Of a stretch of DNA of 64,000 nt, positions 29,360 to 36,970 are shown piece by piece. How positions within the stretch are numbered: position 1 is the first letter of the stretch; every line of letters starts with the position of its first letter. The notes beneath the pieces were generated by a model. That model was given only the letters and a program-made list of their open reading frames with translations. It was not told the origin of the DNA and did no database searches. The position numbers and the translations under genes were made by a program. This DNA is from Verrucomicrobium sp. (GTDB lineage Bacteria > Verrucomicrobiota > Verrucomicrobiia > Methylacidiphilales > UBA1321), in assembly GCA_017849585.1 (NCBI GenBank), contig JAFIGT010000034.1, positions 43,971 to 107,970 of the forward strand. Direction: 5' to 3'.

Positions 29360-30162
29360 TTGGCAGCTCCCTTCAACTCATCAAAGTTGCTCCGAATCGG
29401 GAAGTACTGGATGACCACGTCTTTGGGTTGTGGTGGATGATCCTTATCCCATTGCTCTTTCGCGATTCGCGTCTTTTCGCGCACTTGATAGGCTGCAATG
29501 AGTTCCGTCTGATGGTTCTCGTAGTAAGCGCAGACGTCCCGCATGAATTGAGCAGCTTCCGGTTTCACACCGGTCTTGGGTTGGGAGATCAAAGCAAAAT
29601 GAGAGCCATTACCGATTTGTCCAAAGGAGAGACTGGCAGGCAAAGGGCCTCCGTCCGATACGGCCAACATGACAAAGTACGAAGTCTTTTCGGTTTCAAA
29701 ATTGCACAAGCTACGGAGGTAGAAGAAATTGATATTACTGCGATAGACGTACTCCCCTCCGTCCTGCCACCAGCGCAGAATGGTTGTCTTGCCATCGTAC
29801 ACAGTCACGTCCGCAACGATAACCATTTGGACCTTCGCTTCGGCTTTGCGAGTCGCTTCTAGGTCAGCGGCTGTGGGAGAGGCTATCGTCAAAGCTGGCA
29901 GTGCGGCAGAGGCTATCGTTTTTGGCTTGAGAACCGGGGGCTCTACCCGGTTGTAAAAGATGGAGTACGTGCCGTAATCAACTTCTTGGCTGTCGATGAC
30001 TCTGAGGGAAAGGGCCGGAGTGGGAGTGGTGGCGTTATCTGCCGCCGAAGCAGGCCCAGCATGACTGAAAAAAAGCGGCCATAACCAGATGCCATATTGA
30101 ACCGTTTTTCCGAAGGTGGCGAACCACCGATTTAGCCGCCCATCACGGTAACTGTATTCCAC
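29356..30162 (-). CDS. Exported protein of unknown function, first gene of a secreted-protein operon
   Basis: This encodes 268 residues. A hydrophobic segment at about 20-40 (VQYGIWLWPLFFSHAGPASA) resembles a signal peptide preceded by an unusually long basic N-tail (MEYSYRDGRLNRWF...), so a later internal start cannot be excluded. The C-terminal part is charged and helical (YENHQTELIAAYQVREKTRI). No family is recognised. It overlaps the next gene by four bases (ATGA). Upstream, toward the divergent XRE gene, two palindromic operators occur, so the operon is likely under that regulator. Confidence 0.6.
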   Translation of the reverse strand: MEYSYRDGRLNRWFATFGKTVQYGIWLWPLFFSHAGPASAADNATTPTPALSLRVIDSQEVDYGTYSIFYNRVEPPVLKPKTIASAALPALTIASPTAADLEATRKAEAKVQMVIVADVTVYDGKTTILRWWQDGGEYVYRSNINFFYLRSLCNFETEKTSYFVMLAVSDGGPLPASLSFGQIGNGSHFALISQPKTGVKPEAAQFMRDVCAYYENHQTELIAAYQVREKTRIAKEQWDKDHPPQPKDVVIQYFPIRSNFDELKGAAK

Positions 30163-30321
30163 AAACGCCCCCTATTGTTTTTCGAAGATAAGACCATTCC
30201 ATGCAATTTCACACTTGGAAAGTAAATTTTCCGTCCCAAGGAACCCCATGCAGGGAAAGCACGCGAAAAAGACCCGCCAGCCACCCCTATCTTGAAGCAA
30301 AACTCGCTTCCTTTGTTTAAC

Positions 30322-30362
30322 GAACCGCCAGTTCAAATCAATCAAAAAAGAACTGCCAGTTC
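30322..30362. promoter_or_regulatory. Paired palindromic operators between the secreted-protein operon and an XRE regulator
   Basis: GAACCGCCAGTTC (30322-30334) and GAACTGCCAGTTC (30350-30362) are two copies of a 13-base palindrome; the second is perfect (6+1+6) and the first has one mismatch. Their centres are 28 bases apart, close to an integral number of helical turns, which is typical of cooperative binding by HTH dimers. They lie 39 bases before the XRE start and 160 after the divergent operon start, so autoregulation and control of the operon are both likely. Confidence 0.6.
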
Positions 30363-30400
30363 GCCGCAATATTTTCAACTTTCTCACATGCTTAGCTCTT

Positions 30401-30628
30401 GTGCAAAACAAGGTGTCTAAAAAGTCCCTACGTAACTTAGGACGAAACATCCACCAGCTACGTAGTGCAGCAGGACTCAGCCAAGACAAGCTTGCAGTGA
30501 AAGCGGACATGACAAAACGCTATGTTCAAATGCTTGAATCCGGCCAGAAGTGCCCCTCACTAGCTACCCTTAAACAGCTTCACAAGGCTTTAGGATGCAC
30601 TTACGACCGCTTATTTGACGGAATTTAG
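30401..30628 (+). CDS. XRE-family HTH transcriptional regulator (75 aa)
   Basis: This protein of 75 residues consists of a single Cro/C1-type helix-turn-helix: IHQLRSAAGLSQDKLAVKAD then YVQMLESGQKCPSLATLKQL. There is no second domain. It starts with GTG at 30401. It probably binds the paired 13-base palindromes just upstream (30322-30362) as a dimer and represses itself and the divergent secreted-protein operon. A second XRE protein of similar size lies at 31152, with a response regulator between them. Confidence 0.85.
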   Translation: MQNKVSKKSLRNLGRNIHQLRSAAGLSQDKLAVKADMTKRYVQMLESGQKCPSLATLKQLHKALGCTYDRLFDGI

Positions 30629-30644
30629 CTCTCCTTGTTTATTC

Positions 30645-31031
30645 TTATATCTGACAGTAGGAGCGTGTAGCGAAAAGAACTCGATTCACGCAATGTTGGA
30701 TTTCATCCAAGGTAAAAGGCTTGCTCAGGTAATCGACCGCCCCCAACGACAGGGCTTGTACCTTGTCTTCTAACTGATTACTGCCGGTCACAAAGATAAC
30801 AGGAATTTCCTGCGTAGTTTCGTCCAGCTTTAGCTGCCGGAGCACCTCCAAGCCACTGATGTCAGGCAAGTGCATATCGAGTAAAATCAAATCAAATTGC
30901 TGTACTCGGGCCTGATATAAAGCCTCTTGCCCATTGATCGCCAATACCGTCTCAATTCGTGAAGAAGCCAAAGCGAAGTTGAGCACGTGCAGTACAGTCT
31001 TTTGATCATCTACCAACAGAATTTTTTTCAT
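30645..31031 (-). CDS. Single-domain response regulator (CheY-like)
   Basis: This encodes 128 residues from the ATG at 31029-31031 (MKKILLVDDQKTVLHV), preceded by GGGATCGG. A longer frame exists upstream but has no homology. The receiver-domain residues are present: acidic DD in the N-terminus, phospho-acceptor Asp in LILLDMHLPDISG (about residue 52), Thr/Ser in VIFVTGSNQ, and Lys in DYLSKPFTL. No output domain is present, so it would act by protein contact or in a phosphorelay. No histidine kinase is nearby. Confidence 0.88.
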   Translation of the reverse strand: MKKILLVDDQKTVLHVLNFALASSRIETVLAINGQEALYQARVQQFDLILLDMHLPDISGLEVLRQLKLDETTQEIPVIFVTGSNQLEDKVQALSLGAVDYLSKPFTLDEIQHCVNRVLFATRSYCQI

Positions 31032-31100
31032 GCCGATCCCTTGATTGCCCCTCGGAGCTTGAGGTGACGATAAGGAAAGGAAAAACAAAGTCAAATAAAA

Positions 31101-31118
31101 AGCCGCATATATGCGGCT
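31101..31118. promoter_or_regulatory. Perfect 18-base palindrome, operator or minus-strand terminator
   Basis: AGCCGCATATATGCGGCT is a perfect palindrome 34 bases before the GTG of the second XRE gene. Read on the minus strand it is followed by TTTTTATTTG, so it could also be an intrinsic terminator for leftward transcription from the relaxase operon. The two readings cannot be separated here. Confidence 0.5.
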
Positions 31119-31151
31119 CACTATTCCGATATTCAAAGGCAGTCTTCTAGT

Positions 31152-31364
31152 GTGATTATTCGGAAGAAATTCGGGCAAAATATCTGCGAACTACGCACGC
31201 GCCTTGATTTGACTCAAGAGCAGCTCTGCGAGGCAGCGGACATCGACCGATCTTATCTTCAGCGGCTTGAAAAGGGTATTTCCAGCCCCTCACTTGATGT
31301 CATTGTCAAATTGCGTCGGGCTCTGCGTTGTTCGTGGGCCGAACTGACCAAAGGACTCGACTAG
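31152..31364 (+). CDS. XRE-family HTH transcriptional regulator (70 aa)
   Basis: This is a 70-residue single-domain Cro/C1-like protein (KFGQNICELRTRLDLTQEQL then RSYLQRLEKGISSPSLDVIV) starting with GTG. The recognition helix differs from the 30401 protein (SYLQRLEKG versus RYVQMLESG), so the two probably bind different sites. It is convergent with the relaxase operon, whose last gene ends 33 bases away. It is probably a regulator of the mobile element; autoregulation through the palindrome at 31101-31118 is possible. Confidence 0.82.
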   Translation: MIIRKKFGQNICELRTRLDLTQEQLCEAADIDRSYLQRLEKGISSPSLDVIVKLRRALRCSWAELTKGLD

Positions 31365-31396
31365 AAAAGCAACTGAAGCGATCCAGATATTGCTAA

Positions 31397-31762
31397 CTAT
31401 ATCGACGACTTAGCTCGCTTGATTGAGAGCACCAGCAAATCCCCAGCTTTATCATTTTCATTCTGCTCGCGAACACAACGTAACTGCCCCTCATCAAGAG
31501 CTTCGGCCAAACGTTTGAGACCGCGCCCCGTAATGACAATCGACTCTCCCGCCGCTTCGATCTCCAGTCGTTCGGGCTGTCCGCATTTCAAACTCCATCG
31601 CGTGAGGCTCCGGTAGGGATAGGAGATCAATTCCACCTCCTTCCCGTTTTCCAACTTGCAGAGACGAAGCGTTTCGACCGAATGGGGTGATGGCGAAATG
31701 GAACCCCAGGAACCTTCCCACACGGTGGTCAATGTATCTGCGATTGTTTTGGCATCAGACAT
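31397..31762 (-). CDS. Conserved-looking hypothetical protein after the relaxase gene
   Basis: This encodes 121 residues, acidic, with no signal peptide or membrane helix. Its start overlaps the end of the relaxase gene by eight bases, so it is translationally coupled to it and is probably a conjugation accessory protein. The middle part (SLTRWSLKCGQPERLEIEA) suggests a beta-rich fold. No family is recognised. Confidence 0.65.
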   Translation of the reverse strand: MSDAKTIADTLTTVWEGSWGSISPSPHSVETLRLCKLENGKEVELISYPYRSLTRWSLKCGQPERLEIEAAGESIVITGRGLKRLAEALDEGQLRCVREQNENDKAGDLLVLSIKRAKSSI

Positions 31763-34451
31763 GGATGGATACTCCCGGTTTCACTTTTGGAGATTGGAGC
31801 GCCGCCAGCACTCGCTGGCGGTAATAATTAAAAGAGTCATACGCTTCGTTGAGTTTTTGGAAGATTTTCCACCGCCGCTGTCGATCTTCCACCAACTCCA
31901 TCGCTAGCTGGCGATCTGCGAGAGTGGCCATCGCGTCTTTCGCGGCTTCTCGGTCGGATACATAAATCGCCTGACTTTCGCGAAAGCGGGAATTGCTGAC
32001 ATATGCCTGTTTCAAGTTTCCGGCATGAATCCCAGCACCGGACATTAGCACGATGCCTCGATCCACCGTTTTCCCTTGAGCAGCATGAGACGTCGTGGCG
32101 TACCCATGTGTGAACTGGTGAAAGTCAGACGGTATGGCCCGGCCATCTTTGAGGAGAATGGAATGGTCATCTTCAAACCCAACGACTTCCACGATGTCAC
32201 CGTTCTGGAGTTTGGACGGCTTGTGATTACCGCGAATCAGTACCCGCTCACCAATCGCCACCGGGATCTCCTGTTCAGCGCCAACCTCATAGCTCGCGAT
32301 TCGTTTTGGACTAAACGCAAATCTCTCGCCGGAGTCTTTCTCCACTATGATCTCTTGATCTTGCTGCTCGACAAATCGGACAGATTCGCCTTTAACAAAC
32401 GCCGCGACGTTGCGATGAAAAAGCAGGACATCGCCGGGTTGATAATTCTGCACATCCTTCGTCTGCGCATCGGTCCATTGGAAGGATCGAAACGTCATCA
32501 CCTTTCGCTCCTCTGATTGAAGCAGACTCTTTTCCTTCAACTGATCACGAACGGTCTCCGTGAATTGGTAGATTTCCGACCAGACTGGCGAGATCGCCAG
32601 ACATGATTTTCCTTTTAGTAGGGTAGAAACGTAATCTTTGGCAGCACGATTAAATAATTCCTTCGGATCGGCGATTTCCTTCACCGCGCCAAGCGCTTCG
32701 AATTGATCGAACGCCTGATATGCTTTCTTCCGCGCCAGAAATTCCACGGCCTTGCGGTAGCCGAAATCGATCTGCCGCCGGATGGTCCGAAGCGTAGCCA
32801 CTTCCAGATTGCCGTACCGTTCCAGCGCACGAAGAGCATCCCCTGCCTCAACCGAACTGTGCTGCTTGATGTCGCCGACCAGAATCAGCCGGTTATCGCC
32901 GCGATAGGCAACGTTGAACAATTCGTGCATCTGCCGGATCGAAATCAACCCCGCCTCATCGACGAGGATCGTCTGCCCCTGCAAACGATGTTGGAGATCC
33001 TTGTTCACCAAGAGTTGTTGCAGGGTATCGGCGTCCGGCGTGAGTTCCTGTCGCAAGACTTCCGCTGCGCCCGACGATGGAGCACACGCAAAGGGACGAT
33101 CCCCGACCTGCTTCAGTCCTTTGACAACTTCGCGAATCGTTCGGGTCTTTCCCGTTCCAGCGTCACCCTCAAAGATGATAATCCGGTCCCGCGAATTCAG
33201 AATCTTACGTGCTGCCGAAGTCTGCTCTACGCTCAGTGTCGAATCAACCACGGTACTATCCCCAAAACAACCATGCTTACCCCGTCCAATGTACGCCCAT
33301 TCGGTGCATTCGCGTTCCAGCTTCAACAACTCTCGGGACGTAATGCATCCCTTTCGACGAATTAATTCACCCGATGCCACCCGCGCATCGACTTCTTTTT
33401 GAAGCTCACGCAACTCAAACCGACCCCGACCATATTCCAGACCGTCGCGCAAAAGTATACGCTCATCCACGACCGAGCGACGCTCAAAGAGATGCGCTTC
33501 TATATAGGCGAGCGCGTCTTTGGCTGTAATTGGAATCGGTTTACTGGGAGTACCGGAGGCCGTGGCAATGACTTGGCGAATCACCCCTTCTGCTTCACCG
33601 CACTCGGCTTGCCAGTGTTTTTGAAGCTGCGCGAGGGGAACCAGTCTTTTCTTTACACGGCTATTCGTAGTAATGCGCTGCAACGCATCCTGACTCGTGA
33701 CGCCATACTCCTTGGCAAGCTGTTCGATTTGTTCCCGGCGTTTGCTGAACTTCAACCGCAGATCGGGCGGGAATCCCCTGATATTGAATCCGACCACGCG
33801 AGACTTTTCCAATTCGTACCCGGCTTCGATCATGCGTTGCGCGAGTTTGTTGTAACCCACCTCACGAAAGTAACTCTGGTACTTATAGAGTAGGGACGGC
33901 TGGACGCTCTTCCAGCGTTTCTCCACCGGATCAAATGTGACATTCATCATGCAGAAGTGGGTGTGGAGCTGCGGATCAAGCTGGCGGCTGGAATCATGCG
34001 TGACGACAGCGGCCACCATGTTGCTAGTGAGACGGTCTTCATTCTCTTTGCCACCCTTGCGCACGCGCGTCGCGATCGCGCGTTCGATTTCGTGCGCCAC
34101 ATCGCGCATCGCTTCCTCCCACCACACGCGAATGCGTTCGTCCCCTCCAACCAGCAGCGCAATTGAGACATCCTTGGGAGCAGACATCTGTCCAAAGAAG
34201 CAGAGACGACGCTGCTTACCTTTGTCGCGCATGAGCAATTTCTCCCCGGTGGCGGGGTGCTGTCCTTGGCACAGTCGTACGAAATGCTCCATTTCTACGT
34301 GACCATGCAAGCTCAAGCGTTCGGAGCCTTTTCCCATCCAGATCATTTCGGACTGGCTATCTTGAGTCAGATAGTCCCCGGTTTTCATGTGCATGGAGAA
34401 ATAGTCTCTCGCATTGGAGAGTCGACGGCAGGGCTGATCAAGTCGGAACAT
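31755..34451 (-). CDS. MobF-family conjugative relaxase with RecD-like helicase (TrwC/TraI type)
   Basis: This 898-residue protein nicks the plasmid/ICE transfer origin, binds covalently to the 5' end and unwinds DNA for transfer. The TrwC-like relaxase domain (about 1-290) has two candidate nucleophile tyrosines (Y17 and Y27 in DYFSMHMKTGDYL) and the three-His metal site: H152 in VVTHDSS and H163/H165 in DPQLHTHFCMMN. The helicase half has Walker A GDAGTGKT near 425, ILVDEAGLISI (Walker B), and a C-terminal RecD motif GYATTSHAAQGKTVDRG. It faces the StbA/StbB-like genes across a 0.9-kb gene-free region, as in R388 where oriT lies between them. Confidence 0.95.
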   Translation of the reverse strand: MFRLDQPCRRLSNARDYFSMHMKTGDYLTQDSQSEMIWMGKGSERLSLHGHVEMEHFVRLCQGQHPATGEKLLMRDKGKQRRLCFFGQMSAPKDVSIALLVGGDERIRVWWEEAMRDVAHEIERAIATRVRKGGKENEDRLTSNMVAAVVTHDSSRQLDPQLHTHFCMMNVTFDPVEKRWKSVQPSLLYKYQSYFREVGYNKLAQRMIEAGYELEKSRVVGFNIRGFPPDLRLKFSKRREQIEQLAKEYGVTSQDALQRITTNSRVKKRLVPLAQLQKHWQAECGEAEGVIRQVIATASGTPSKPIPITAKDALAYIEAHLFERRSVVDERILLRDGLEYGRGRFELRELQKEVDARVASGELIRRKGCITSRELLKLERECTEWAYIGRGKHGCFGDSTVVDSTLSVEQTSAARKILNSRDRIIIFEGDAGTGKTRTIREVVKGLKQVGDRPFACAPSSGAAEVLRQELTPDADTLQQLLVNKDLQHRLQGQTILVDEAGLISIRQMHELFNVAYRGDNRLILVGDIKQHSSVEAGDALRALERYGNLEVATLRTIRRQIDFGYRKAVEFLARKKAYQAFDQFEALGAVKEIADPKELFNRAAKDYVSTLLKGKSCLAISPVWSEIYQFTETVRDQLKEKSLLQSEERKVMTFRSFQWTDAQTKDVQNYQPGDVLLFHRNVAAFVKGESVRFVEQQDQEIIVEKDSGERFAFSPKRIASYEVGAEQEIPVAIGERVLIRGNHKPSKLQNGDIVEVVGFEDDHSILLKDGRAIPSDFHQFTHGYATTSHAAQGKTVDRGIVLMSGAGIHAGNLKQAYVSNSRFRESQAIYVSDREAAKDAMATLADRQLAMELVEDRQRRWKIFQKLNEAYDSFNYYRQRVLAALQSPKVKPGVSIHV

Positions 34452-34487
34452 GCCTCAACGTAAGCACGTTTCGTGAAATCGGTTCGA

Positions 34488-34536
34488 GGACTACTTAGTA
34501 GTCTTTAGTAGTACTAGGGAGTACCCAGTAACACCG
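34488..34536. repeat. Left arm of a long inverted repeat flanking the oriT-like region
   Basis: This arm begins AGGACTACTTAGTAGTC and continues with TTTAGTAGTACTAGGGA. The same 34 bases occur in inverted orientation at 35268-35326, after which the copies differ by an insertion/deletion of about 10 bases and then match again (GTAACACC). The arm includes the palindromes ACTACT-T-AGTAGT and TAGTACTA. It lies about 37 bases upstream of the relaxase start codon, a position fitting a promoter-operator. Confidence 0.85.
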
Positions 34537-35267
34537 AGCCAGAACCAAAGACAAACTCAAAAAGAGAGAGCCGTCCCAAATCCAAGAAAACGAACCCACC
34601 TCAAAACGAAGCAAAATAAGCAACCCACACCCCAACTAATCCATCACTCCAAAAATCAGAAATCCGAACCAAACAAAATAAAAAGTCTGACGCGCCTCCC
34701 CTAACTCACGTTAGGTTGGCCTGCGGCAGCCGCCGCCATTGCGCCGCCACGATCCGCCAGAAATCCGCCAAATCTCCGCCATCTGACGGCACGATCATTT
34801 ACTTCTCCGCCGATTCGCCGTCAGTCGCCGCAAGTTATGCGGCAGCGATCCATCCGCGAACAACAGCCACCACCAATTCTGAGCTGATTCTGCGCAGGCA
34901 ACGCATGCCCGCCGCAAATCCTCCGCCATATAACCGCCGTCATTCACGCCTTCTTCAGCAGAAATTCCGCTGGCTCCACTTATAATTCGGAAGGACCGCG
35001 CAAGCGACGTCACTCTTTGGCATGGCTCCACTCAATCTCCACCAACCACCGCTATTCCTCCACTATCGTCCGATTTTCCTCAAGCGAGGTACACGCCGTC
35101 GTCACTAATTATCGTTTTATGCTCCACCATTTCTCCGCTATCCACCGCCAAATCGGCGGCAGGCGTCCAAAAGAAAATCACGCATTCTCCACCGAAAAAA
35201 ATCATGAAGTAGATCACCGGAACCGTGCCCACTCCTGTTTTTTTCCGAGAGATTGTTTCAGCGGGCC
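34537..35267. other. Gene-free, skewed region between relaxase and StbA-like gene (oriT or centromere candidate)
   Basis: There is no credible gene. The first part (about 34538-34686) is almost devoid of T on the plus strand and very rich in A and C. The middle (about 34725-35160) contains eleven copies of CCGCC, often as CCGCCA with spacers of 8-12 bases, plus CCGCC-AAATC-GGCGG at 35145-35159. Its location between a MobF relaxase and StbA/StbB-like genes matches the arrangement of R388, where oriT and partition repeats lie. Which subregion is the nic site is not known. Confidence 0.55.
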
Positions 35268-35326
35268 GGTGTTACCAAGTACTCCTTAGTATTCCCTAGT
35301 ACTACTAAAGACTACTAAGTAGTCCT
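35268..35326. repeat. Right arm of the long inverted repeat flanking the oriT-like region
   Basis: This is the reverse-complement partner of 34488-34536; it ends with GACTACTAAGTAGTCCT. It has about ten additional bases (TACTAAGGA-type) relative to the left arm. It sits about 37 bases before the start of the StbA-like gene, mirroring the left arm's position before the relaxase gene, so both divergent operons carry the same upstream sequence and could share one regulator. Confidence 0.85.
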
Positions 35327-35362
35327 AGCGAGGTTTGGCCCCGTTGTGCTTTAAGATGTCCA

Positions 35363-35731
35363 ATGAATTCAGAAGACATCGCAGCCGACCTGCTTAAGGA
35401 CGCCGAAACTTATGTTCATACACCCGCGACCTATACAGAATTGGAGCCTTACAAAAGCTCCATTCTACTGTTGCGAGCGAAATACGCCAGTTACGAGATC
35501 ATTGTTGAACGACTGAACAAACACGGCATTAAAGTCTCCGAAACTTCCCTGCGCCGTTTCTGCCGTCGTTACAATCGAGAGATTGCCCAGCTCAGACGTA
35601 GCTCAACGTCCAAGTCGCGCGAGTCCACGCCGGCCGATTCTCCATCCCTGCCACTCTCGCTTCCAACAACCTCCGCACCTTCAACCTCGACATCCAACTC
35701 CGGTATTCGCGATCTTCGCGGCAAGGTCTAA
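35363..35731 (+). CDS. StbA-like small DNA-binding protein (putative)
   Basis: This encodes 122 residues. The central part (YASYEIIVERLNKHGIKVSETSLRRF) reads as a helix-turn-helix-like unit, followed by a basic segment RRYNREIAQLRR and a Ser/Thr/Pro-rich disordered tail. It is the first gene of an operon with an StbB-like ATPase four bases downstream, beside a relaxase gene, which is the place of StbA in R388. StbA binds repeats near oriT and stabilises the element; that role here is inferred from position and size only. Confidence 0.55.
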   Translation: MNSEDIAADLLKDAETYVHTPATYTELEPYKSSILLLRAKYASYEIIVERLNKHGIKVSETSLRRFCRRYNREIAQLRRSSTSKSRESTPADSPSLPLSLPTTSAPSTSTSNSGIRDLRGKV

Positions 35732-35735
35732 TCTT

Positions 35736-36446
35736 ATGAGTAACACAAAACGAATTGTCTTTATCACTGGCGACAAGGGTGGAGTTGGCAAGAGTTTCGT
35801 CGCTCGCGCTCTCGCTCAATACTATCTCGATAAAAAAATTCCTTTTCACGGGTACGACATCGACCCGGTTAATCCCAATCTGCATCAGTTTTACCCGCAG
35901 TGCACCAGTACCATTAATCTGGAAAAGCATGGCGAGCTCGATCTCGTCCATGATGATTTGGGAAAACACTCGCTACTGTTGGTCGATTGCGCGGCGCGCT
36001 CCATTACGGAAATCGCTCACTGGTTTAATGAGATGCGCATCTTCAAGCAATTGCCGGACCTCCGGCTTTCTTTGACATTTGCCTTCGTCATCACGCCAGA
36101 CAAGAGCTGCACCGTGATCATGAAAGACGCGTTGGAAAGGTTCGGCCACGAAGCCAGTTTCTTCGTCGTCAAGAATTACGCAAAAGGTGAGGACTTTTCG
36201 ATCTACGAGGAGTCGAATTTGCGCAAACGATTTCTCGCCGAATTTCACGGCAAGGAAATCACCATGCCCCAACTGCTGGAGCGTACCGTCGTTCATCTGG
36301 ATTCCCTCGACATTGCGTTTGGCGACGCCATGTACCATCCCGAACTCACCATGTCCGACCGCTCGCGGGTCTTTGGATTTTTGGATGAGATGTATGAGCA
36401 GTTCGAGATTGTCCGCCCATGGCTCATCCCCGAGGAAGGCGCATGA
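35736..36446 (+). CDS. ParA/MinD-type P-loop ATPase (StbB-like)
   Basis: This encodes 236 residues starting at the ATG at 35736 (MSNTKRIVFITGDKGGVGKS), where the deviant Walker A GDKGGVGKS is immediately visible. Walker B-like LLLVDCAARS lies near residue 85. The rest follows the MinD/ParA pattern with NPNLHQFYP and a C-terminal helical region. Such ATPases position plasmids or conjugation machinery; StbB of R388 affects both plasmid stability and transfer. It overlaps the next gene by four bases (ATGA). A longer upstream frame overlaps the previous gene and is not credible. Confidence 0.8.
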   Translation: MSNTKRIVFITGDKGGVGKSFVARALAQYYLDKKIPFHGYDIDPVNPNLHQFYPQCTSTINLEKHGELDLVHDDLGKHSLLLVDCAARSITEIAHWFNEMRIFKQLPDLRLSLTFAFVITPDKSCTVIMKDALERFGHEASFFVVKNYAKGEDFSIYEESNLRKRFLAEFHGKEITMPQLLERTVVHLDSLDIAFGDAMYHPELTMSDRSRVFGFLDEMYEQFEIVRPWLIPEEGA

Positions 36447-36970
36447 GCGAGTTAGGTTCAGAGGACATCCGTCTGCCGCATGAAGTTTTCACCGGGGATA
36501 ATCTTCCCGACGATCTCAAGTGGCTGCTGAGTGCCTTCAAGCTTAAAAAGAACGATCCGACCGTCGTCCTTTTCGCTTGGCACTGGCAGCGCATGAAACA
36601 TGGCGAGGATACCATTCAAAATGGCATCTACACGCTCAAGGCCGCACTGGATACGAGGGTTGAGAAGATGGAGAACGCCGCCGAATCGGTGGACTCCCTG
36701 ATTAGCACCCTCCAGCAACTGGCCAGTGTTCTTGCGGAAAAGCCTCTCACCATTAGCCAACAGATCACCCATGAACTGAACACACCGATTGCAGACAGTG
36801 TTCAGTCCTGCACGACCCTTGCCGCACAACTTAAGGCTTTGCTGCATCAAACCCAAACAACTCTGAAACTCGCCGTCCGGCAGCAAGTGACGGCGAGTTT
36901 CACCACCGGCCTCTTACTTGGAGGACTTGCAGTCATATGGATAAAACATCTCTTGTCTACAGCGCATTGA
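36443..36970 (+). CDS. Conjugation-associated protein with C-terminal membrane helix
   Basis: This encodes 175 residues. The N-terminal half is helical and acidic; the C-terminal third (about 105-150) looks like an amphipathic coiled region, followed by a hydrophobic helix FTTGLLLGGLAVIWIKHLL. It is coupled to the StbB-like gene by ATGA and overlaps the coupling-protein gene by 34 bases. This layout suggests a TraM/TrbJ-like or StbC-like membrane partner of the coupling protein, but I do not recognise a family. Confidence 0.6.
   Translation: MSELGSEDIRLPHEVFTGDNLPDDLKWLLSAFKLKKNDPTVVLFAWHWQRMKHGEDTIQNGIYTLKAALDTRVEKMENAAESVDSLISTLQQLASVLAEKPLTISQQITHELNTPIADSVQSCTTLAAQLKALLHQTQTTLKLAVRQQVTASFTTGLLLGGLAVIWIKHLLSTAH

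Noticed and set aside
30172..30510. 112-codon minus-strand frame over the XRE 30401 region
   Set aside because: It covers the operators and the XRE gene on the other strand and has no recognisable product.
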